Assembly (NCBI RefSeq): GCF_014647435.1
Contig: NZ_BMPE01000010.1
Span: 1-64,000 of the forward strand
DNA from: Deinococcus radiotolerans
GTDB lineage: Bacteria > Deinococcota > Deinococci > Deinococcales > Deinococcaceae
Length of the DNA: 64,000 bases
Reading direction: 5' to 3'
The notes beneath the pieces are model-generated. The model worked only from the letters and a program-made list of their open reading frames with translations, did not search any database and was not told the DNA's origin. Positions 9,041 to 19,472 of this stretch are shown here, in pieces. Made by a program: the position numbers and the translations under genes. How positions within the stretch are numbered: position 1 is the first letter of the stretch; each line of letters opens with the position of its first letter.

Positions 9041-10126
9041 TCAGTACTGGTAGGTGGTGCTCTCGCTGACGTTCACGCGCACGGTGCGGTTCGCGCCGCG
9101 GTCCACGGTCAGGGTGGCGGTGGTTGCGCCCTTCACCAGCGTGCCCGAGTACCCGGTGGTCGTCTGACGGGTCTGCTGCAGGGTGTAGCCCATGCCCTGA
9201 AGGTCGCGGACCTTCTGATCGTAGGCGCTGCGGGCGGGGTCCTGGATGGTCGTCCCGGCGATCGCGCCGAGCAGGTTGCCGATCAGGTCCAGCACGGCGT
9301 TACCGCTGGTGACGGGCGTGCTGATGGCCTGCGCGAACTCGACGTTCAGGTTGGTGGTGCCGCCCGCGCGGATCGTGACTGTGGTGCTGTAGTCGGTGTA
9401 GCCGGGAGCCTGCACGCGCACGGGGTACGTTCCGGCGCGCAGGTTGCTGTAGGTGACGTTCGCGCCGCCCAGGCGCTGGCCGTTCAGGATCACGGTGGCG
9501 TTGCCAACGTTCGTGCCGATAAAGAGGCTACCGGTGCTGACGGGGTTCTGCGCGGCCACGGTGTAGAAGGCGGTGTCACTGACCCAGCTGTTCTGGGGCA
9601 GGGGGTTCACGACGATGCTCAGCGCCTGCGCCAGGCCGGTCTGGCCGCCCTGGGTCTTGACAGTCGCGAACTGGTCCTGCGTGGTCTTGAACTCACTGAT
9701 CTGAGAGAGGTTCAGCGGGGTGAGGCTGGCCAGGGCCAGGACCTTGTTCTGCCCGATGGGGCCCGCGACGCTGTAGGTGAAGTTCGCGCCGGCGGCGGGG
9801 AAGGTGGTGGTGGTGTTCGCCTTGACGAAGTTCTCGCCGCTCAGGCGGTTGGGGAGGATCTGGTCGACGCTGCCGTCGGGGTTCACGTTGAACAGGTACA
9901 CGTACGCGTCCTGGTTGGTGGTGGCGCTGACGCTGATCACCTCGCCCACGCGGTAGGCGGGGTTCTGGTTACCGCTGGTGTCCTTGTTCACGCGGACGCT
10001 GACGTTCAGGTCCGGCTGGGTGGGGTTCACGATGATGCTCTGGGCGCTGATCTTCGCCTGGGCACCGGCGGTGCTCAGGGCAGCGGCCGTACCGAGGGCC
10101 AGCAGGGCGGTCAGGTTGCTTTTCAT
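9041..10126 (-). CDS. Secreted DUF4384/PEGA-domain protein
   Basis: A 361-residue exported protein. A signal peptide ([24 protein letters not shown]) is followed by a DUF4384-like domain (about 35-200, with [31 protein letters not shown] and ILPNRL) and a PEGA domain (about 215-285: [18 protein letters not shown] ... [15 protein letters not shown]). A tail follows, ending in a beta domain. Such proteins are common envelope proteins in Deinococcus; the molecular role is unknown and a cell-surface scaffold is plausible. The ATG at 10126 is chosen because it starts the signal peptide; CAAACT is 7 nt upstream. Confidence 0.8.
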   Translation of the reverse strand: MKSNLTALLALGTAAALSTAGAQAKISAQSIIVNPTQPDLNVSVRVNKDTSGNQNPAYRVGEVISVSATTNQDAYVYLFNVNPDGSVDQILPNRLSGENFVKANTTTTFPAAGANFTYSVAGPIGQNKVLALASLTPLNLSQISEFKTTQDQFATVKTQGGQTGLAQALSIVVNPLPQNSWVSDTAFYTVAAQNPVSTGSLFIGTNVGNATVILNGQRLGGANVTYSNLRAGTYPVRVQAPGYTDYSTTVTIRAGGTTNLNVEFAQAISTPVTSGNAVLDLIGNLLGAIAGTTIQDPARSAYDQKVRDLQGMGYTLQQTRQTTTGYSGTLVKGATTATLTVDRGANRTVRVNVSESTTYQY

Positions 10127-10258
10127 GAGCCCAAGTTTGCCCGGGGCGCGTGACGGCAGGCTGACTGCACCTGATGGAAGCCTTGAGATTTCAGGGAAGC
10201 GTGAAGGACCCCGCCGACCGTCCGTGAGGGCGTCCACCAGCACGGCCCCGCGCCCTTT

Positions 10259-10813
10259 TCAGACCCGCCCACCCCGGCTGTGGCCCTGCGTGACGCCGCG
10301 CGCGGTCAGGTGCGCGGCGCGCAGCGGCTCCGGCACGCGGCCCGTGACCGTAAAGGTCCCCAGGGCCGCCTCCGCCTGCGCCAGGGTCAGCCCGGCACGC
10401 TGCACGAACACGCCCGCGCAGGGTTCCATCGGCCCGGCCGCCTCGATCAGCGCCCACTTGCGTGCCCCGCCGGGCACGCGGGTCAGAAGCGCCGAGCGGA
10501 TCCGCTCCAGGTCCGGGGCGCGCCGCGCAACGACCAGCACGGGCTTCCCCGTCCCGGCGTGCAGGGCGCGCAGGTCCACGACGTTGAAGCCCGCCAGCGC
10601 GATGCCTTGCAACAGAATCAGCTGAAGGTGCTCCGGGGACTGGTTCACCAGCCGGGCCAGTTCGGCGGTGCTGTTGCGTCCGTCGCGGCGCACCCGGCCG
10701 CTGACCACGCCGTGCAGCGTGGTGCGGGCGTACACGGTCCCGATGACGGGCACGTCGCCCCGCCAGCCGTGATCAAACGGGGCGTCGTCAAAGCCGATGG
10801 CGTGGGCGAACAC
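10259..10813 (-). CDS. DUF99-family protein
   Basis: A 184-residue DUF99 protein, a family related in fold to endonuclease V and found mainly in archaea and a few bacteria. Recognisable segments are [63 protein letters not shown] and [22 protein letters not shown]. Its biochemical function is unknown; nucleic-acid or nucleotide hydrolysis is only a fold-based guess. I place the start at GTG 10813, before [13 protein letters not shown], because TACGCT lies exactly 6 nt upstream; a longer GTG-initiated frame from 10843 remains possible. Confidence 0.82.
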   Translation of the reverse strand: MFAHAIGFDDAPFDHGWRGDVPVIGTVYARTTLHGVVSGRVRRDGRNSTAELARLVNQSPEHLQLILLQGIALAGFNVVDLRALHAGTGKPVLVVARRAPDLERIRSALLTRVPGGARKWALIEAAGPMEPCAGVFVQRAGLTLAQAEAALGTFTVTGRVPEPLRAAHLTARGVTQGHSRGGRV

Positions 10814-10908
10814 CTGCGCAGCGTAGCGCGGCAAGAAGCACACGGCTTACGTGGTCCCTCCGCCATCCGGCGCATGCCGCGCTGACGGGCCCGGGGCACA
10901 CTGCTGGC

Positions 10909-11946
10909 ATGACCTCGACTGCGCCCCTGTCCTCCCCGGTGCCCGGCTGGCCCGCCCAGCCGACCGTGACGCCCTTCGATCCTCACGCCGCCACGTCCGC
11001 GCAGCGCCTCGCCATTGGGCAGCTGCTCGCTGACGCCTTCGCGCTCACGTACCCGGACGACCCGGCCCTCCTGCCCGAAACCGAGGCGGTGGGCCTGACG
11101 CACCAGCTGCCCACCGAACGTACCGCCCACTACGCCGTGTGGAACGGCGAGCAGGCGCTGGCCTGGGGCAGCCTGTCGTACGACCTGGAGCAGAACACGC
11201 ACATGGCGCACCTGCGCCTGACCGTGCATCCCACCGCGCGCCGTCAGGGCCTGGGCCGCGCGGTCCTGACCCAGCTCCTCGCCCACGCTGACGAGCTCGG
11301 GCGCGGCACCCTCACCTTCGGCACCAGCAGCCGCAGTCCCGCCGGAGAGGCCTTCGCGGTCTCCCTGGGCGCGCAGGCCGCCCTGCCCATGCGTCAGAGC
11401 CGCCTGGACCTACACGCCCTGGATCACGACCTCCTGAGCCGCTGGCAGGCCCGCCCGGACGGCGACCCCTTCCGCCTGCACCTGTGGCAGCGCGTGCCCG
11501 GCGAGTACCTCACCCGCGTCGCCGACATGATGATGGTCATGAACACCGCCCCCCGCGGTGACCTGGAACAGCAGGACTGGACGATCACGCCCGAGATGAT
11601 CCGCTCGTGGGAGGCGATGATCGAGGAGGCGAATGAGACGCGCTACATGATGGCCGTCGAGGACACCCGCACCGGGCAGCTCGACGCGTACAGCGAGGTG
11701 TTCTGGATGCCGCAGCGCGCCGCACTCGTGTACCAGGGCGCGACCGCCGTGCGCCCCGAAGCGCGCGGGCAGGGCCTGGGCAAGTGGGTGAAAGCCGCCA
11801 TGCTGGATCACGTCCTGAACGCGTGCCCCGGTGCGCGCTGGGTGCAGACGAACAACGCCCACGAGAACGCCCCGATGCTGGGCATCAACGTGGCGCTGGG
11901 CTTCGCGCCGTACAGCACCTTCACGGAATGGCAACTCAAACGCTGA
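10909..11946 (+). CDS. Tandem GNAT acetyltransferase (mycothiol-synthase-like arrangement)
   Basis: A 345-residue protein made of two GNAT domains. Domain 1 (about 20-165) has [20 protein letters not shown] and domain 2 (about 190-340) has [19 protein letters not shown], each with the R/Q-x-x-G-x-G acetyl-CoA loop, so both could bind cofactor. The end, [17 protein letters not shown], is a typical second-domain helix. The tandem architecture recalls MshD, but many uncharacterised paralogues share it, so I do not assign a substrate. CACACT lies 6 nt before the ATG. The gene ends at a strong hairpin. Confidence 0.8.
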   Translation: MTSTAPLSSPVPGWPAQPTVTPFDPHAATSAQRLAIGQLLADAFALTYPDDPALLPETEAVGLTHQLPTERTAHYAVWNGEQALAWGSLSYDLEQNTHMAHLRLTVHPTARRQGLGRAVLTQLLAHADELGRGTLTFGTSSRSPAGEAFAVSLGAQAALPMRQSRLDLHALDHDLLSRWQARPDGDPFRLHLWQRVPGEYLTRVADMMMVMNTAPRGDLEQQDWTITPEMIRSWEAMIEEANETRYMMAVEDTRTGQLDAYSEVFWMPQRAALVYQGATAVRPEARGQGLGKWVKAAMLDHVLNACPGARWVQTNNAHENAPMLGINVALGFAPYSTFTEWQLKR

Positions 11947-11964
11947 CCGCGTGATACAGGGAGT

Positions 11965-12006
11965 GGGGCCGCCCGGAGACTGCATCTCCCGGGCGGCCCC
12001 TCTTCT
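11965..12006 (+). terminator. Rho-independent terminator after the tandem GNAT gene
   Basis: GGGGCCGCCCGGAGA (11965-11979) pairs with TCTCCCGGGCGGCCCC (11985-12000) with one bulge, followed by TCTTCT. Confidence 0.8.
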
Positions 12007-12086
12007 CTGCTCGCGGCCTGCGGCAGCGGGCTCCTTTCTTGGCGGCCTCCGTCACGCGGGCCGTGGCGCGCGCTACGCTGCTTTGC

Positions 12087-13604
12087 ATGAGGGTTGCCGT
12101 TGCGGATGTGGGCACGAATTCCAGTCACCTGCTGATCGCGGAGGCGGCGCGTGGGGACGCGGGTGGGTACCGGGTGCTGGACGCCCTGAAGGACCGCACG
12201 CGGCTGGGGGAGTGCCTGGACGCGGCGGGGAACCTGACCCCTGAGGGGGAGGACCGGCTGGCGTCGGCATTGACGCGGTTCCGGGCGCTGGCGTCGGGGG
12301 CGGGCGTGGCGGAGGTGCACGTGTGCGCGACGAGTGCGCTGCGGGAGGCGCCGAACGGGCCGGAGGTCGCGGCGCGGATGCTGGCACGGACCGGGGTGTA
12401 TCCGGCGATCATCAGTGGGGTGCGGGAGGGAGAGCTGACGTACCTGGGCGCGGCGCACGCGGTGGAGCTGGGGGCGGACAACGTGCTGCTGGACCTGGGT
12501 GGGGGGAGTCTGGAGTTCGCGCGGGGGGACGCGGCGCGAGCGCTGGACGTGCTGAGCCTGCCGCTGGGCGCGATCCGGATGAGGGACGCGTTCCTGCGGT
12601 CTGATCCACCGTCCCGGCGGGAGCTGGGGGCGCTGGACGCGGCGGTACGGGAGGCGCTGGAACCGCACGTGGGGCGCTTCCGGGTACGGCCGGGCACGCG
12701 GGTGGTGCTGTCGAGCGGCACGGCGGAGGCGGCGGCCGAGGCGATCCTGGCGCGGCGGGGCGAGGAGGCGCGCGGCGTGAATGGCACGCGCCTGAGCGTC
12801 GAGGAGCTGGGTGAGCTGCTGGAGCACGTGCGGGGCTTGAAGGGGGCGGCGCGGGCGCGGGTGCCGGGCCTGGAGCGCCGGGCGGACACGGTCGTGGCGG
12901 GGCTGGCAACGCTGCACGCGGCGCTGGGCGTGCTGGGCGCGCAGGAGTTCACGGTCAGCGAGGGTGCGCTGCGTGAGGGCATGCTGATCGAGGAGCTAAC
13001 GCGGCTGGAGGCGTACAGTTCGTCGATCAGTGCGCGCCAGCGCAGCGTGCTGGGCATGGCCGAGCGGTTCGGGGCGAACCTGTCGCATTCGCGGCAGGTG
13101 GCGGCCCTGGCCCGCGAGCTGCTCTCGCGCCTGCGGGCGCTAGGCGTGGAGCTGGGCGCAGAGGGCGAGGCGCGCAGCGTGCTGACGGCGGCGGGCGCGC
13201 TGCACGAGGTGGGGCAGATCGTGGCGCAGAGCGCACACCATAAGCACTCGGCGTACCTGATCCGTCACGCGGAGCTGCGGGGCTTCACGCCGCGGGAGAT
13301 TGAGCTGGTGGCGCTGCTGTCGCGGTACCACCGCAAGAGTGCCCCGAAAGGCTCGCATCCGGAGTTCGCGGCGCTGAGCGCGGCGGATCAGGCGCTCGTG
13401 ACGCGCTGGGTGGGCATCCTGCGGGTCGCGGACGGTCTGGACCGCTCGCATGCGGGCGCGGCGCGCGTGACTGGCCTGACCCGGCGGGGCGAGGGCTGGC
13501 AGCTGAGCGTGCAGGGCGCCACGCCACTGGACCTGGAGGGGGCGCGGGAGAAGGCGGACGTGTGGACCCGCGCGTTCGGCCCGCTGACCCTGAAGGCCGA
13601 GTAG
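12087..13604 (+). CDS. ppx: Ppx/GppA-type phosphatase with C-terminal HD domain
   Basis: A 505-residue sugar-kinase/HSP70-fold phosphatase. The N-terminal half carries [45 protein letters not shown] and the phosphate-binding loop [11 protein letters not shown]. The C-terminal part (about 330-490) is HD-like, with [24 protein letters not shown]. The family hydrolyses polyphosphate or pppGpp; sequence alone does not decide which. TACGCT (12074-12079) is 7 nt before the ATG at 12087, which also begins the conserved N-terminus; an earlier in-frame start at 12039 is disfavoured. Confidence 0.9.
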   Translation: MRVAVADVGTNSSHLLIAEAARGDAGGYRVLDALKDRTRLGECLDAAGNLTPEGEDRLASALTRFRALASGAGVAEVHVCATSALREAPNGPEVAARMLARTGVYPAIISGVREGELTYLGAAHAVELGADNVLLDLGGGSLEFARGDAARALDVLSLPLGAIRMRDAFLRSDPPSRRELGALDAAVREALEPHVGRFRVRPGTRVVLSSGTAEAAAEAILARRGEEARGVNGTRLSVEELGELLEHVRGLKGAARARVPGLERRADTVVAGLATLHAALGVLGAQEFTVSEGALREGMLIEELTRLEAYSSSISARQRSVLGMAERFGANLSHSRQVAALARELLSRLRALGVELGAEGEARSVLTAAGALHEVGQIVAQSAHHKHSAYLIRHAELRGFTPREIELVALLSRYHRKSAPKGSHPEFAALSAADQALVTRWVGILRVADGLDRSHAGAARVTGLTRRGEGWQLSVQGATPLDLEGAREKADVWTRAFGPLTLKAE

Positions 13605-13644
13605 CGCGCCGCAGGGCGTGGGGGCGGCGGGTATGCTGGGCGGC

Positions 13645-14580
13645 ATGAAGGACGCCCCGCCCGCCGCCCACCCTGCACTGTCACCGGACCTCACCTCTCC
13701 GGCACTGCCGCAGAACATCCTGAGCATCCAGTCATGGGTGGCGTACGGCCACGTGGGAAACGCCGCCGCCGTGTTCCCGCTGCAACGCCTGGGCTTTGAG
13801 GTCTGGGCGATTCACACGGTGCAGTTCAGCAACCACACCGGGTACGGCGCGTGGACGGGCGCGGTGTTCCCGCCCGAGCAGGTCGCGGACCTGATCGGCG
13901 GGATCGAGGCGCGCGGGGCGCTGGGCGACTGCAACGCGGTCCTGAGCGGCTACATGGGCAGCGAGGGCACGGTCGCGGCGGTCGTGGACGCCGTGCGGCG
14001 TGTGCGCGTGGCGAACCCGGACGCCCTGTACGCCTGCGACCCGGTGATGGGGGACGTGGGGCGGGGCGTGTTCGTCCGACCGGAACTACCGGACCTGATT
14101 GCGGCACAGGCGATTCCGGAGGCGGACCTCGTCACGCCGAACCAGTTCGAGCTGGAACTGCTGACCGGCGTCACGGTGGACACGCTGGAGCACGCGCTGG
14201 AGGCCGCCCGGCTGTTGCGGGAGCGGCTGCGCCCGGGTGGCCCAAGGATCGTGGTGGTGACCAGTCTGGTGCGCAGCGGCGCGCCGGAGCAGAGTATTGA
14301 GACGCTGGTCGTCACGGACGGGGGCGCGTGGCTGTGCCGCACGCCCTTGCTACCGCTGGACCCGCCGCGCAACGGCACCGGGGACGCCATCGCGGCGCTG
14401 TTCCTGGGGCATTACCTGCGCGGTGGGGACGCCGCGCAGGCCCTGAGCCTGTCCATGAGCGCCCTGTACGCTCTGCTGCAGCGCACGCACGTGGCGGGCA
14501 CCCGGGAGATTCAGCTGGTGGCCGCGCAGGACGAATTCCTGAAGCCCGCGCGGGTGTTCGAGTCGCAGCAGGTCGGCTGA
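13645..14580 (+). CDS. pdxY: Pyridoxal kinase PdxY
   Basis: A 311-residue ribokinase-fold enzyme that phosphorylates pyridoxal in vitamin B6 salvage. Diagnostic segments are [67 protein letters not shown] and [20 protein letters not shown], the last carrying the catalytic aspartate in GTGD. TATGCT (13632-13637) is 7 nt before the ATG at 13645. The first 22 residues are a proline-rich extension. It ends 2 nt before the convergent DUF3995 stop, with no hairpin between them. Confidence 0.92.
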   Translation: MKDAPPAAHPALSPDLTSPALPQNILSIQSWVAYGHVGNAAAVFPLQRLGFEVWAIHTVQFSNHTGYGAWTGAVFPPEQVADLIGGIEARGALGDCNAVLSGYMGSEGTVAAVVDAVRRVRVANPDALYACDPVMGDVGRGVFVRPELPDLIAAQAIPEADLVTPNQFELELLTGVTVDTLEHALEAARLLRERLRPGGPRIVVVTSLVRSGAPEQSIETLVVTDGGAWLCRTPLLPLDPPRNGTGDAIAALFLGHYLRGGDAAQALSLSMSALYALLQRTHVAGTREIQLVAAQDEFLKPARVFESQQVG

Positions 14581-14582
14581 GG

Positions 14583-14993
14583 TCAGGCGGGGCGCGCGGC
14601 GCCCAGCAGGAGCAGGCTCAGGGTCAGGCACAGGGGAATGAACAGCCGGTCGTCCCAGTGCGCGAAGGTGGTGCCGCGGACCCGTTTGAACAGGCCCACG
14701 TACCGGAAGTCCCCGAGCACCCGCAGCGCGAACGCGGCGCTGACCGCCAACGTGAGCAGGCGCGGCGTGCCGCCGGCCGGGGCGAGCAGGGCCAGGGCGG
14801 CGCCGCTGCCCAGCGCGACCGCCACCAGCAGCGTGAGGCCCGGACCGGGCTGAAAGGCCGGTCCGCTGCCCGCCCGTGGGGTGATCTGGGGCAGCGCGGC
14901 GTGCAGGCCGGCGGTGCCGCCGCAGGCCCAGTACACATGCAGGGCGGACAGCGCCGCCAGGATCAGGGCCGCGGGAACGGAGCAGACCGTCAC
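14583..14993 (-). CDS. DUF3995-family membrane protein
   Basis: A 136-residue integral membrane protein with four predicted hydrophobic segments (about 8-28, 50-66, 76-92 and 115-131). It has the DUF3995 features HVYWACGG near the N-terminus and [27 protein letters not shown]. Function is unknown. Its GTG start overlaps the TGA of the TetR-family gene (GTGA), so the two are cotranslated, and the regulator may control it. Confidence 0.8.
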   Translation of the reverse strand: MTVCSVPAALILAALSALHVYWACGGTAGLHAALPQITPRAGSGPAFQPGPGLTLLVAVALGSGAALALLAPAGGTPRLLTLAVSAAFALRVLGDFRYVGLFKRVRGTTFAHWDDRLFIPLCLTLSLLLLGAARPA

Positions 14994-15553
14994 GCGGGCT
15001 CCGGGGTCAGGGCGCGCGGGGGGATCAGGGACAGCAGGTGCGTGCTCAGGGTGGGCAGGGAGGCGGCGGCGCTGCCCCGCCCGACGCGGTCCAGGAGGCC
15101 AATCAGGGCGGCGTACAGCAGTTCGGCGCGCAGGGGGGCGTCGGCCGGGTCCAGGCCACTGCGGCGTACCTGCCGGGTCAGGAAGGCCACGCGGCGATCC
15201 TCGACGCGGGCGGCCACGAGCGCGGCCTGCGGGTCGCTCCGGCTCCAGTTCAGGAACTGCGTCTCGCTCCGCACCGAGTTGGGCACGGACTGGAGCAGGC
15301 TGTCCAGCACCCACTGCACGCTGGCGCGCGGGCAGGGCTGCTGCTCGGCGGTGTGGATCAGGTCGGTGCTCAGCTGCTCCCAGCGGCTGAGCAGGGCGGT
15401 CAGGAGGGCCTGCCGGTCGCGGTGATGCCAGTAGAAGCTGCCCTTGCTGACGCCCAGCGTGCGGGCCAGTCGTTCGACGCGCACGCCGTCCGGGCCGTGA
15501 TCGGCGAAGTGGTGGTAGGCGGCGCGCAGCCAGTCGTCGGAGGTCAGGGCCAT
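14990..15553 (-). CDS. TetR-family transcriptional regulator
   Basis: A 187-residue repressor-type regulator. The N-terminal helix-turn-helix is clear: [41 protein letters not shown] (about residues 9-49). The remainder is the variable ligand-binding helical domain. I choose the ATG at 15553 (MALTSDDW) over 15619, because the extra 22 residues are unconserved and the longer form would place a palindromic operator-like site inside the gene. It is coupled to DUF3995 downstream and divergent from the glycine-zipper protein. Confidence 0.87.
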   Translation of the reverse strand: MALTSDDWLRAAYHHFADHGPDGVRVERLARTLGVSKGSFYWHHRDRQALLTALLSRWEQLSTDLIHTAEQQPCPRASVQWVLDSLLQSVPNSVRSETQFLNWSRSDPQAALVAARVEDRRVAFLTRQVRRSGLDPADAPLRAELLYAALIGLLDRVGRGSAAASLPTLSTHLLSLIPPRALTPEPA

Positions 15554-15558
15554 ACGTG

Positions 15559-15610
15559 TCCGTACGGTAGCGGGGCGGGCGGGCCGGGCACCACTGCGGA
15601 CCGTATGGTC
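15559..15610. promoter_or_regulatory. Two candidate TetR operators
   Basis: Two similar near-palindromes lie just upstream of the TetR gene: TCCGTACGGT (15559-15568) and GACCGTATGGTC (15599-15610), sharing CCGTAYGG and spaced about four helical turns apart. The first overlaps a TACCGT hexamer on the minus strand (15569-15564) that could be the regulator's own -10 element, suggesting autorepression. Confidence 0.5.
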
Positions 15611-15712
15611 GCGTTCCATGAGACGCTGATCAGCTTCCGTTCAGGATCGGGCCAACGCCTGTTGCGACCGCTCTCATGGAGGAGGCGGGGGGCGCAGAGA
15701 AGACTGGCAGTC

Positions 15713-16318
15713 ATGAAACATATTCTGTTCCCGACGGCGGCTGCGGCCGATGCTTTCACTGCTGACCTTCAGGCCCAGGGCGTGATCGCTCCCACGATGG
15801 GAACGAGCACCTACACCCGCCGCAGCGCGGCGACCGACGCCACCTACAGCGACACGACCCGGACGGACATGGACGGCCACGGTTCGCTGACGATGGAAGG
15901 TGACGGCGTGGGCGGCACGGCGGAAGACGCCGGTGCGGGCGCCGTGAAGGGGACGGGCGTGGGCGCCGTAGTCGGCGCGGCGGCAGGCATCCTGGCGACC
16001 GGCGCGACCATCGCCACGGGCGGCTTGGCCCTCCCGGTCATCCTGGGCATGACGGCCCTGGGATCGGGCGTGGGCGCGGCCGTGGGAGCCACCGGCGGCG
16101 CCATGGGCGTCGACGAGACCGGCAAGACCTACGATGACCGGTACGACGTGGACGACACGTACTACGACCGTATGGACAGCACCATCAACAGTGGCGGCCG
16201 CGTCGTGGCCGTGGATGACAGCGTGCCCCAGGACGTGCTGATGGACGCCGTGACCCGCCACGGCGGCGAGATCGTCGACAGCGGCGCCCGCCGCATGGAC
16301 TACAACGCCACGATGTAA
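15713..16318 (+). CDS. Glycine-zipper protein with stress-protein-like ends
   Basis: A 201-residue protein. The ends ([24 protein letters not shown] and [21 protein letters not shown]) resemble the small alpha/beta domain of general stress proteins such as 17M/YflT. The middle (about 75-135) is a glycine-zipper hydrophobic stretch ([19 protein letters not shown] and [15 protein letters not shown]), probably membrane-inserting or oligomerising. The function is unknown. It is divergent from the TetR gene and could share its control region. The ATG at 15713 is the first start of the conserved part; longer in-frame extensions run back through the TetR gene and are rejected. Confidence 0.72.
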   Translation: MKHILFPTAAAADAFTADLQAQGVIAPTMGTSTYTRRSAATDATYSDTTRTDMDGHGSLTMEGDGVGGTAEDAGAGAVKGTGVGAVVGAAAGILATGATIATGGLALPVILGMTALGSGVGAAVGATGGAMGVDETGKTYDDRYDVDDTYYDRMDSTINSGGRVVAVDDSVPQDVLMDAVTRHGGEIVDSGARRMDYNATM

Positions 16319-16340
16319 TCAAGCTGCGTAATCAGGCGGC

Positions 16341-16378
16341 GCCGAGCCCCCACCTTCCGCGGAGGGTGGGGGCTCGGC
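16341..16378. terminator. Bidirectional terminator
   Basis: A perfect 14-bp stem, arms 16341-16354 (GCCGAGCCCCCACC) and 16365-16378, lies between convergent stop codons. T-tracts are weak on both sides (CTGTT on the plus strand). Confidence 0.75.
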
Positions 16379-16394
16379 CTGTTGGGACGTCAGG

Positions 16395-16835
16395 TCAGGA
16401 GCGGGGCGGTTGGGGCAGGGCCACCTTGTGAAACCAGAAGTTCCCGAGGGTCTCGATGACTTCCACGAATTCCGCGATGGACACGGGTTTGGGAATATAG
16501 GCGTTCGCGTGCAGGTTGTAGCTGCGCCAGATGTCATTCTCGGCGCGGCTGGTCGTCAGGACGATCACGGGAATGCTGCGCAGCTCATCGTCCTCCTTGA
16601 GGACGTCCAGCAGTTCCAGGCCCGTCATGCGCGGCATGTTCAGGTCCATCAGGATCACGTCGGGTCGGGGTGCGCTGCCCTGACCGTCCTGGCGGCGCAG
16701 GAACGCCAGGGCTTCCACGCCGTCGCGGGCGTGGCTGAGGCGGTGCTCGAAGTGCGCTTCCTCGAAGGCCTCCTGGGTGAGCAGCACGTCGGCGGGGTTG
16801 TCCTCTACGAGGAGAATTTCGACGGGTCGGGTCAT
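16395..16835 (-). CDS. Single-domain response regulator (Rcp1-like)
   Basis: A 146-residue stand-alone receiver domain. The acidic pair is in LLVEDNPADVLLT, the phosphoacceptor is D64 in ILMDLNMPRM, the switch threonines are in VLTTS and the conserved lysine is K116 in YIPKPV. The insert after the second strand and the FVEVIETLGNFWF end are typical of the phytochrome-associated Rcp1 class. There is no output domain, so it acts by protein contact or in a phosphorelay. Its ATG overlaps the kinase stop (ATGA), making it the cognate partner of the upstream kinase. Confidence 0.92.
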   Translation of the reverse strand: MTRPVEILLVEDNPADVLLTQEAFEEAHFEHRLSHARDGVEALAFLRRQDGQGSAPRPDVILMDLNMPRMTGLELLDVLKEDDELRSIPVIVLTTSRAENDIWRSYNLHANAYIPKPVSIAEFVEVIETLGNFWFHKVALPQPPRS

Positions 16836-18427
16836 GTGGGGTCTCCGGTGGGGTCGGGGGGGTCGGGAAGGGCTAGGTGGAAGGTGCTGCCCTGACCGGG
16901 GACGCTGTCCAGCCAGAGTTCCCCGCCGAGCTGTTCGGCGGCGCTGCGCGTGACGGCCAGTCCGATCCCGCTGCCCGCGTATTCGTCCATGGGGTGCAGG
17001 CGCTGGAACACCCCGAAGATCCGGTCGTGGTACTCGGGGGCAATGCCAATGCCGTTGTCCTGCACGTGAATCACCCAGCGGCCCGGGCGGCGCTCGGCTC
17101 GGACGTGCACGTGGGGGGCCGTGCCGGGCCGCTGGAATTTCAGGGCGTTGCCGATGAGGTTCTGCAGGGCGTGCCGCAGCAGGTCGGGGCTGCTTATCAC
17201 GGTCGGGAGGGCCTCCACCTGGACGTGCGCGCCGCTGCTGCGAATCTGGGCGTTGAGGTCCGCGGTGATCTCGCTGGTCAGGACGTTCAGGTCCACCTGC
17301 TGCGTGACGCGCGGGGCCTTGCGGACCCTGGAGTACACCAGCAGGTCCTGAATGAGGGTCTTCATGCGCAGCGTGGCGGACGTGGTGAAGTCGATGTACT
17401 GCCGGGCGCGATCGTCAAGCTGATCGTGGTAGCGGCGGGCGAGCAGTTCGGTATAGCTGCCGATGGTCCGCAGGGGTTCTTGCAGGTCGTGGCTGGCGAC
17501 GTACGCGAACTGTTCCAGTTCCCGGTTGCTGCGTTCCAGGTGCTCGTTGGTGGCGCGCAGGGCCTCGGCCGCGCCCCGCAGCTGCCGTTCGCGGTCCTGC
17601 ACGGCGCTGGCCATGGCATCGAACTGCGCGCCCAGGTGCGCGAGTTCCTCGACGGGCATGCGGGGGGTGCGCTGGTCGTAGTGGCCCTGCGCGATGCTCT
17701 GGGCGGCGCTGTTCAGGCTGAGCAGCATGCGGCTAACCGAGCGGGTCACGCGGTACGCGGTGAACAGGATCAGCGTGACGCTGAGCAGCACCCCGGCCAC
17801 GCTGAGCAGCTGCACGAGGCGCAGCAGGGACTTGCTGGCGCGTGTGGCGTCACTCAGGCGGATGGATTCGTTGGTGGTCATGGTGTCCAGCACGGTGCGG
17901 GCGTCGTTCAGCAGGGTCCGGCCGACGCCGCCGCTGACCCGCTCGGCCGCGCGCGACATGGACACCTGCCGGGCGCGAATTTCCGGCTGGGCCGCCTCCT
18001 CGTGCCAGCGGTTCACGAGCGCCTGCACGCGGGCCAGGTTCGTGCGTTGCAGCGGTGTGACGCTCAGGTCATGCAGGGCGAACACGTCCGCCTGGAAGGT
18101 CAGTTTGCCGTTCTCGTAGGGTTCCAGGAACAGGGGCTGGCCGGTGATCACGTAGCCGCGCTGGCCGCTTTCCATGACGGACACCTGCTTGGCGAGGTCC
18201 GTGATGAGTTGCAGGCGGGTCTGGGCGTCAAGGACCAGCCCGACGGCCTGATCGTTGCGGTTCACGCCGTACGTGATGGTCGCGCCCACACCCAGCAGCA
18301 GCGCGAAGGGCAGCACGAACGGGCGCAGAAGAACCTGCCGCAGGCTGGGCACGCCCCTGAGGGGCGCGGGCGTCTGGACGTCCGCTGTGGGTGCACCCGG
18401 CTCGGCGTGGGGGGCGGGGGCCGACAT
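16832..18427 (-). CDS. CHASE3-domain sensor histidine kinase
   Basis: A 531-residue membrane kinase. There is a transmembrane helix at about 32-55, a CHASE3 sensor region at about 60-200 (VMESGQRGYVITGQPLFLEPY), and a second helix at about 203-226. A HAMP linker follows, then a coiled region, HisKA with H313 in YVASHDLQEPLRTI, and HATPase_c with N-, G1- and G2-box features (NLIGNALKF, DNGIGIAPE, GSGIGLAV). The kinase core is of the phytochrome-like type that pairs with Rcp1 regulators. Start 18427 is chosen because TACAAT lies 8 nt upstream and the longer frame is unconserved. The signal is unknown. The response regulator overlaps its stop codon. Confidence 0.92.
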   Translation of the reverse strand: MSAPAPHAEPGAPTADVQTPAPLRGVPSLRQVLLRPFVLPFALLLGVGATITYGVNRNDQAVGLVLDAQTRLQLITDLAKQVSVMESGQRGYVITGQPLFLEPYENGKLTFQADVFALHDLSVTPLQRTNLARVQALVNRWHEEAAQPEIRARQVSMSRAAERVSGGVGRTLLNDARTVLDTMTTNESIRLSDATRASKSLLRLVQLLSVAGVLLSVTLILFTAYRVTRSVSRMLLSLNSAAQSIAQGHYDQRTPRMPVEELAHLGAQFDAMASAVQDRERQLRGAAEALRATNEHLERSNRELEQFAYVASHDLQEPLRTIGSYTELLARRYHDQLDDRARQYIDFTTSATLRMKTLIQDLLVYSRVRKAPRVTQQVDLNVLTSEITADLNAQIRSSGAHVQVEALPTVISSPDLLRHALQNLIGNALKFQRPGTAPHVHVRAERRPGRWVIHVQDNGIGIAPEYHDRIFGVFQRLHPMDEYAGSGIGLAVTRSAAEQLGGELWLDSVPGQGSTFHLALPDPPDPTGDPT

Positions 18428-18675
18428 TCCCGCGCATTGTAGTGCAGCGCAGGCCGAGCGCAGCGGCGCCCGGCGGCCCTGCGAGGTGAAATGATTTAAG
18501 TTCAAGGCGACGAGGACGCTGTTCCTGCCGGTTGATCCGGGAAGTGGCCGGGCCGTACGCAGCCCTGGGGCAGCAGGGTCAGTAGGCCCCGCCGACGTCT
18601 CCCGGGAGGTCACTGCGCCTCACACCCGCGGGCGAATTTTGAACCCAGTTCATCTTGGCGGGGTACAGTGAACGC

Positions 18676-19413
18676 ATGACATTCCAGAACGTGAATCTCA
18701 CCCACGCGGGTGAGGTCGCCACGCTGACCCTGACCAGCAAGAAGGGCAGCATGGGCCCGACCTTCTGGCCCGAAATCCCCCGCGTCCTGAGCGACCTGGG
18801 CGGCGCGCGCGCCCTGATCCTGCGGGGCCAGGACCTCTTCAGCGCCGGGCTGGACGTCCGCGCCAGCGCCCCCGTGATCGCCCTCACCCTCGGGAACCCC
18901 GAGGCGTTCGCGGCCGTGGTGGCCGAGATGCACGCCGCCATCAACGCGTTCGCCGCGCTGCCCATCCCCGTGATCGCCGCCGTGCATGGCTGGTGCATTG
19001 GCGCGGGCCTGGAACTGATCAGCGCCTGCGACCTCCGCATCGCCAGCGCGGACGCCCGCTTCAGCCTGCCCGAGGTGCGCCTGGGCATCACCGCCGACCT
19101 GGGCGGCCTGCAACGCCTCCCGCACCTGATCGGCACCGGACGCACCGCGCACCTCGCCCTGACCGGCGACCCCATTGACGCCGCCACGGCCGAACGCTGG
19201 GGCCTGATCACCGAACTGCTGCCTACCCCCGACGCCCTGTTTGGTCGGGCACAGGCGCTGGCCGAGCAGCTGGCCACCCTGCCCCCCCGCGCGGTCGAGG
19301 GCACCAAACGCACCCTCCAGGACCGCCTTCCCCACGCGCAGAGCCTCGACCACGCCGTACGCTGGAACGCCCAGCACATGAGCGCCGAGGGCCTCGCGCA
19401 GGCCCTGAAGTAG
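18676..19413 (+). CDS. Enoyl-CoA hydratase/isomerase family, likely dienoyl-CoA isomerase
   Basis: A 245-residue crotonase. Oxyanion-hole segments are FSAGLDVRA and [18 protein letters not shown]. At the catalytic positions of mammalian ECH1 (delta-3,5-delta-2,4-dienoyl-CoA isomerase) this protein has acidic residues: E in GLEL, E in LPEVRLGI and D in [11 protein letters not shown], and the last segment closely resembles the ECH1 sequence. That suggests a beta-oxidation auxiliary role for polyunsaturated acyl-CoAs (inference from motif comparison). TACAGT is 6 nt before the ATG, with TTGAAC 19 nt further upstream. The dienoyl-CoA-reductase-like SDR gene follows after 59 nt. Confidence 0.85.
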   Translation: MTFQNVNLTHAGEVATLTLTSKKGSMGPTFWPEIPRVLSDLGGARALILRGQDLFSAGLDVRASAPVIALTLGNPEAFAAVVAEMHAAINAFAALPIPVIAAVHGWCIGAGLELISACDLRIASADARFSLPEVRLGITADLGGLQRLPHLIGTGRTAHLALTGDPIDAATAERWGLITELLPTPDALFGRAQALAEQLATLPPRAVEGTKRTLQDRLPHAQSLDHAVRWNAQHMSAEGLAQALK

Positions 19414-19472
19414 GGCACGAACCGCTGTTCCCTCCGACCCGTAGCCCTTCCGACCCTCAAAGGAGCCTCATC

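Noticed and set aside
18520..18540. TTCCTGCCGGTTGATCC resembles the 5' end of archaeal 16S rRNA
   Set aside because: The match ends after about 17 bases and no rRNA sequence follows; chance similarity in an intergenic region.
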